From NCBI RefSeq assembly GCF_910594985.1, contig NZ_CAJVCE010000006.1, positions 186,001-250,000 of the forward strand: a DNA stretch of 64,000 nt. The letters are read 5' to 3'. The position numbers and the translations under genes were made by a program. Below, in pieces: positions 61,379 through 64,000 of the stretch. Below the pieces are notes generated by a model. The model searched no databases and was not told the origin of the DNA. It saw only the letters and a list, made by a program, of their open reading frames with translations. Each line of letters starts with the position of its first letter. Positions within the stretch are counted from its first letter, which is position 1. The stretch is from Paenibacillus allorhizosphaerae. Lineage in GTDB: Bacteria; Bacillota; Bacilli; Paenibacillales; NBRC-103111.

Positions 61379-62764
61379 TCAAGTGATTGCTTTTTGAGCA
61401 TGCAGTCTTTCCCTCAGCTGATCTACATTAATGCCGCGTGTCGCTACATTCTGTTCCGCTGCCATGGCAGCGGCGACACCTGCAGCTTGCCCGATTGCCA
61501 TGCAGTGGGATTGTACCCGCGTGGAAGCGAGCGCTTCATGAGTTGCCGAGATGCAGCGTCCTGCAACGAGGAGATTTTCCAAATCAACCGGGAGCAAGCA
61601 CCGGTACGGAATATCATAAGCATCGTCGAGTTCCGTCCAGACGTTCGTATGGTCGTGTGGGCTATGAATGTCGACCGGGAAGCAGCCCTTGGCAATGCTG
61701 TCAGCGAATTTGACACCGTGGAGTACATCGTCCTGGGTCAGGACATAATCGCCGATGATCCGTCGCGTCTCGCGTACCCCTACCCGGGAAGCTGCGCTTG
61801 ACAACGAAGCCCGCTCGAATCCAGGCAAGTATTTGCGGGCAAACGCGACTACCGACATGACTTGCTGACGCAGGTCGATCTCCGCACGAATCAGCTCCTG
61901 ATTATTCGTTCCGTCGATGCGGTTGACGCGGGTTGCGTTAAAGAGCACATCGCCGTCCCGATAGTCGGAGAACAGGGTCAGCCGTTCGCGGCCAACGTTC
62001 AGCTCTCCTCTTTCTTTGGCTTCGGCAACCGCCCGGTTGAAGCCGCTAAGCGCTACCATGCGCCCCGCAAAGTGAGCCGGCAAGTTCGACGGGAGAATAG
62101 GATACGTTACCCAGACCAGCTCATCGCGGTGCTCCAGCGTGTAGTCGATGAACTTGTCCAGATCGACATAGCTCATTTTGAAAAGCGAAGACACCGGCTG
62201 TGCCAACCCGTCTTGTCTGCGCCCGTACTCATAGCGCGCCCCGGCCGATACCGCGATATCCCCATCGCCGGTCGCATCGATATACTGCTTGGCACGGATG
62301 ATATCCTTGGACGACTTACTGCGGATGCCGATCCCTTCCACCTTGCCATATTTGGCGTAAACCTCATCCACATACGTATTGAGCAGCAGCTTGACGCCGG
62401 CCTCCAGGACGAGCTTGTTCAGAACAAATTTTAATATCTCCGGGTCAAACGGAGTGATATAACCGCCGGTTCCCTGCGTGGAACCCGGCTTGTCGTACGG
62501 ACACTTGACTGTGCCCGTTGAGCCCTCATATGCAACCAATTCATCCACAACATCCTGAAATACGCCGCGGATAACTTGACGGTCCTGAAAATAATTCGTC
62601 ATCCATGGACCAACCAAACTGCCGGTCCCGGCTCCTCCAAGAAAGGAGCTAGGCTCAATCAGAACCGTGCTGGCACCGGTGCGAGCCGAGGCGATTGCCG
62701 CTGCGATTCCCGCAGGACCTCCGCCGATAACAGCGACTTCATAGTCGAAAACTGAAGCATTCAT
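61379..62764 (-). CDS. FAD-dependent oxidoreductase
   Basis: 461 residues of the FAD_oxidored (PF12831-like) family. The FAD-binding Rossmann motif is AVIGGGPAGIAAAIASARTG at residues 10-29, and the C-terminal FAD block includes LLVAGRCISATHEALASTRV. Relatives in sugar-use loci are poorly characterised flavoproteins. GGAGGTG eight bases before the ATG at 62764 sets the start; the longer frame overlaps the previous gene. It follows the solute-binding protein gene by 16 bases, so they form an operon, probably for use of the imported compound. Confidence 0.9.
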   Translation of the reverse strand: MNASVFDYEVAVIGGGPAGIAAAIASARTGASTVLIEPSSFLGGAGTGSLVGPWMTNYFQDRQVIRGVFQDVVDELVAYEGSTGTVKCPYDKPGSTQGTGGYITPFDPEILKFVLNKLVLEAGVKLLLNTYVDEVYAKYGKVEGIGIRSKSSKDIIRAKQYIDATGDGDIAVSAGARYEYGRRQDGLAQPVSSLFKMSYVDLDKFIDYTLEHRDELVWVTYPILPSNLPAHFAGRMVALSGFNRAVAEAKERGELNVGRERLTLFSDYRDGDVLFNATRVNRIDGTNNQELIRAEIDLRQQVMSVVAFARKYLPGFERASLSSAASRVGVRETRRIIGDYVLTQDDVLHGVKFADSIAKGCFPVDIHSPHDHTNVWTELDDAYDIPYRCLLPVDLENLLVAGRCISATHEALASTRVQSHCMAIGQAAGVAAAMAAEQNVATRGINVDQLRERLHAQKAIT

Positions 62765-62780
62765 ACTGAATACACCTCCA

Positions 62781-64000
62781 TTAATTTTTAGCCAAAATGT
62801 CATCGGCGCGCTTCTTCATATTTCCAACCGCATCCGAGGTGCTTTTTTCACCGATCAGCGCACGTTCGCCTTCCTCATCAACAATTTTCTGAATTTCGGC
62901 AAGGTTCTTGAACTGCGTATCGTTGACATACTCTACGTCCGCGAAAGCTACCCGTTTGAACGACTCAACGTCGAACAGTTTTTCGGGATTGTCGCCGAGC
63001 ACAAGCTTGGCTACTTTTTCTTTGTCTACTTTTTTCCATGCCGGGACGCGTCCGCTGGAAATGAGCGGTTCATTCCCTTCCGTCACGTACCATTTTAGGA
63101 ATTTCCATGCCGCTTCTTTATTCGCGGAGTTGGCGTTGATCGTGACAAAGTCCAGGTAACCTGTGCCCCCGCCGATGTATTTGCTGTTCGCCGTCATTTT
63201 TGGCGTTGGAGCAAACGCAGTGACAAAATCATGCGGGAAGTCCTTCGTATTTTTGATGCTGCGGATGCCTGCCGTACCGTTCCAAACCATCGCGGTTTTA
63301 CCGGAAAGGAATAGGCTTGTGCCTTGCAGCTTGGACGTTTTGGCTTCTGCGTAAGGAGGCTGCACTTTTAAGTTGCGCTCCATATCGACCATTGTGTCTA
63401 AGTACGACTTGAAAACCGGATTGTCGAGATTGCTCGTTTGGGCATCTTTGTAAAACGCGTTTGGACCGAGCTCGGTTTTTACCGTTTTGTCCATCCATTC
63501 ATAGATTTTCGGCTCCAGGTTGCCCACGAAGGAACCCCATCGCTTATCGTTGCCCTGGCCTTTGGTCAGTTTCACCGCATAATCTTTATATTGGTCCCAG
63601 GTCCAGTCCGTAGGAATCGGCAGCTTCGCTTCATCCAAGTAAGATTTATTGATGGAAACAAAATCGTTCAAAATGATCGCCGGGATATAATAGGATTTGT
63701 TATTAAACTTTGTAATCGCTTTATCGCCGAAGTTATCCTTAATGTCAAACTGATCTTTGGCAATATACGAATCCAGCGGCTCCACCAAATTGGCGTTGAT
63801 CCGCTTCACCAGTTTGTCCATTCGGTAGTTTACGTACAAGTCGACTTCGCCGCCTGCTATTAGCGATGTTTCGAGCTTGGTGTTACCGGCTTCGTCATTG
63901 ACGAACCGAACATATTCGACTTGAATGTCAGGATGAGCTTTATTCCAGTTCTCAACAGCCTGTTTCGGTCCGCTCTCTTCCGGAACCGCTCCCCAAAACT
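62781..64000 (-). CDS. ABC transporter extracellular solute-binding protein 4 (partial)
   Basis: The frame runs open to the right edge, so the signal peptide lies outside; about 406 residues are visible. HPDIQVEYVRFVNDEAGNTK, LETSLIAGGEVDLYVNYRMD and the C-terminal WKFLKWYVTEGNEP are typical of family 1 sugar-binding proteins. It is not a close relative of the three proteins at 4312, 10311 and 24375, as it lacks their LKGKNI and DIN-LR-A segments. Permease genes could lie beyond the window. It is translated just before the FAD oxidoreductase (16-base gap). Confidence 0.88.
   Translation of the reverse strand, partial: FWGAVPEESGPKQAVENWNKAHPDIQVEYVRFVNDEAGNTKLETSLIAGGEVDLYVNYRMDKLVKRINANLVEPLDSYIAKDQFDIKDNFGDKAITKFNNKSYYIPAIILNDFVSINKSYLDEAKLPIPTDWTWDQYKDYAVKLTKGQGNDKRWGSFVGNLEPKIYEWMDKTVKTELGPNAFYKDAQTSNLDNPVFKSYLDTMVDMERNLKVQPPYAEAKTSKLQGTSLFLSGKTAMVWNGTAGIRSIKNTKDFPHDFVTAFAPTPKMTANSKYIGGGTGYLDFVTINANSANKEAAWKFLKWYVTEGNEPLISSGRVPAWKKVDKEKVAKLVLGDNPEKLFDVESFKRVAFADVEYVNDTQFKNLAEIQKIVDEEGERALIGEKSTSDAVGNMKKRADDILAKN

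Overview
The window looks like chromosomal DNA from a spore-forming, low-to-mid-GC Gram-positive of the Paenibacillus/Cohnella type. The evidence is strong AGGAGG ribosome sites, lipobox-containing solute-binding proteins, AraC-type regulators, CotF-like spore coat genes, FIMAH-type C-termini on giant secreted lyases, and many intrinsic terminators. No rRNA, tRNA, CRISPR array or intact insertion sequence was seen.

Positions 1-4.1 kb hold small unrelated genes: the start of a secreted protein at the left edge, a beta/gamma-crystallin-fold protein, a kinase-like phosphotransferase and two AraC regulators. From 4.3 to 31 kb lies a carbohydrate-use region. It contains three related orphan solute-binding lipoproteins, a 1325-residue polysaccharide lyase-like protein, an operon of isomerase, SDR, Gfo/Idh/MocA and solute-binding protein genes, a second isomerase, a LacI regulator, a tartrate/isopropylmalate-type dehydrogenase, two sulfatases plus a broken third, and a secreted clan-A glycosidase. 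Together these point to extracellular cutting, desulfation and oxidative or isomerising use of a sulfated, probably uronic-acid-containing polysaccharide. No ABC permease and no sulfatase-maturing enzyme is present, so import and maturation must be encoded elsewhere.

From 31 to 47 kb the content is mixed and accessory: an AraC regulator, a TetR-controlled efflux pump with twin operators, a membrane-anchored DJ-1/PfpI protein, a PASTA pseudokinase, a second Gfo/Idh/MocA gene, an MRJP-like propeller, several truncated genes, and two duplicated spore-coat gene pairs around a zinc alcohol dehydrogenase. Intergenic DNA here is rich in two families of short dispersed repeats and carries remnants of two different IS110-type transposases.

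From 47.2 to 55.5 kb are two very large exported proteins: a heparinase II/III-like multi-domain lyase (1734 residues) and a beta-helix protein with a twin-arginine leader (1003 residues). From 56.3 to 61 kb is a complete reactive-sulfur module: CstR repressor, DsrE, TusA, rhodanese-persulfide dioxygenase, TusA-rhodanese, rhodanese and TauE/SafE. Four matching ATACCC-N4-GGGTAT sites mark its promoters. The TauE/SafE gene has a one-base frameshift and the adjacent thioredoxin lacks one active-site cysteine. The right edge holds an FAD oxidoreductase and a solute-binding protein that runs out of the window.

The most notable observations are: a three-site LacI operator family (ATATTAACGTTAATAT) tying the isomerase genes together; a BspA-type leucine-rich-repeat domain fused to a cytosolic sugar isomerase; the CstR operator set; and the dispersed repeats.
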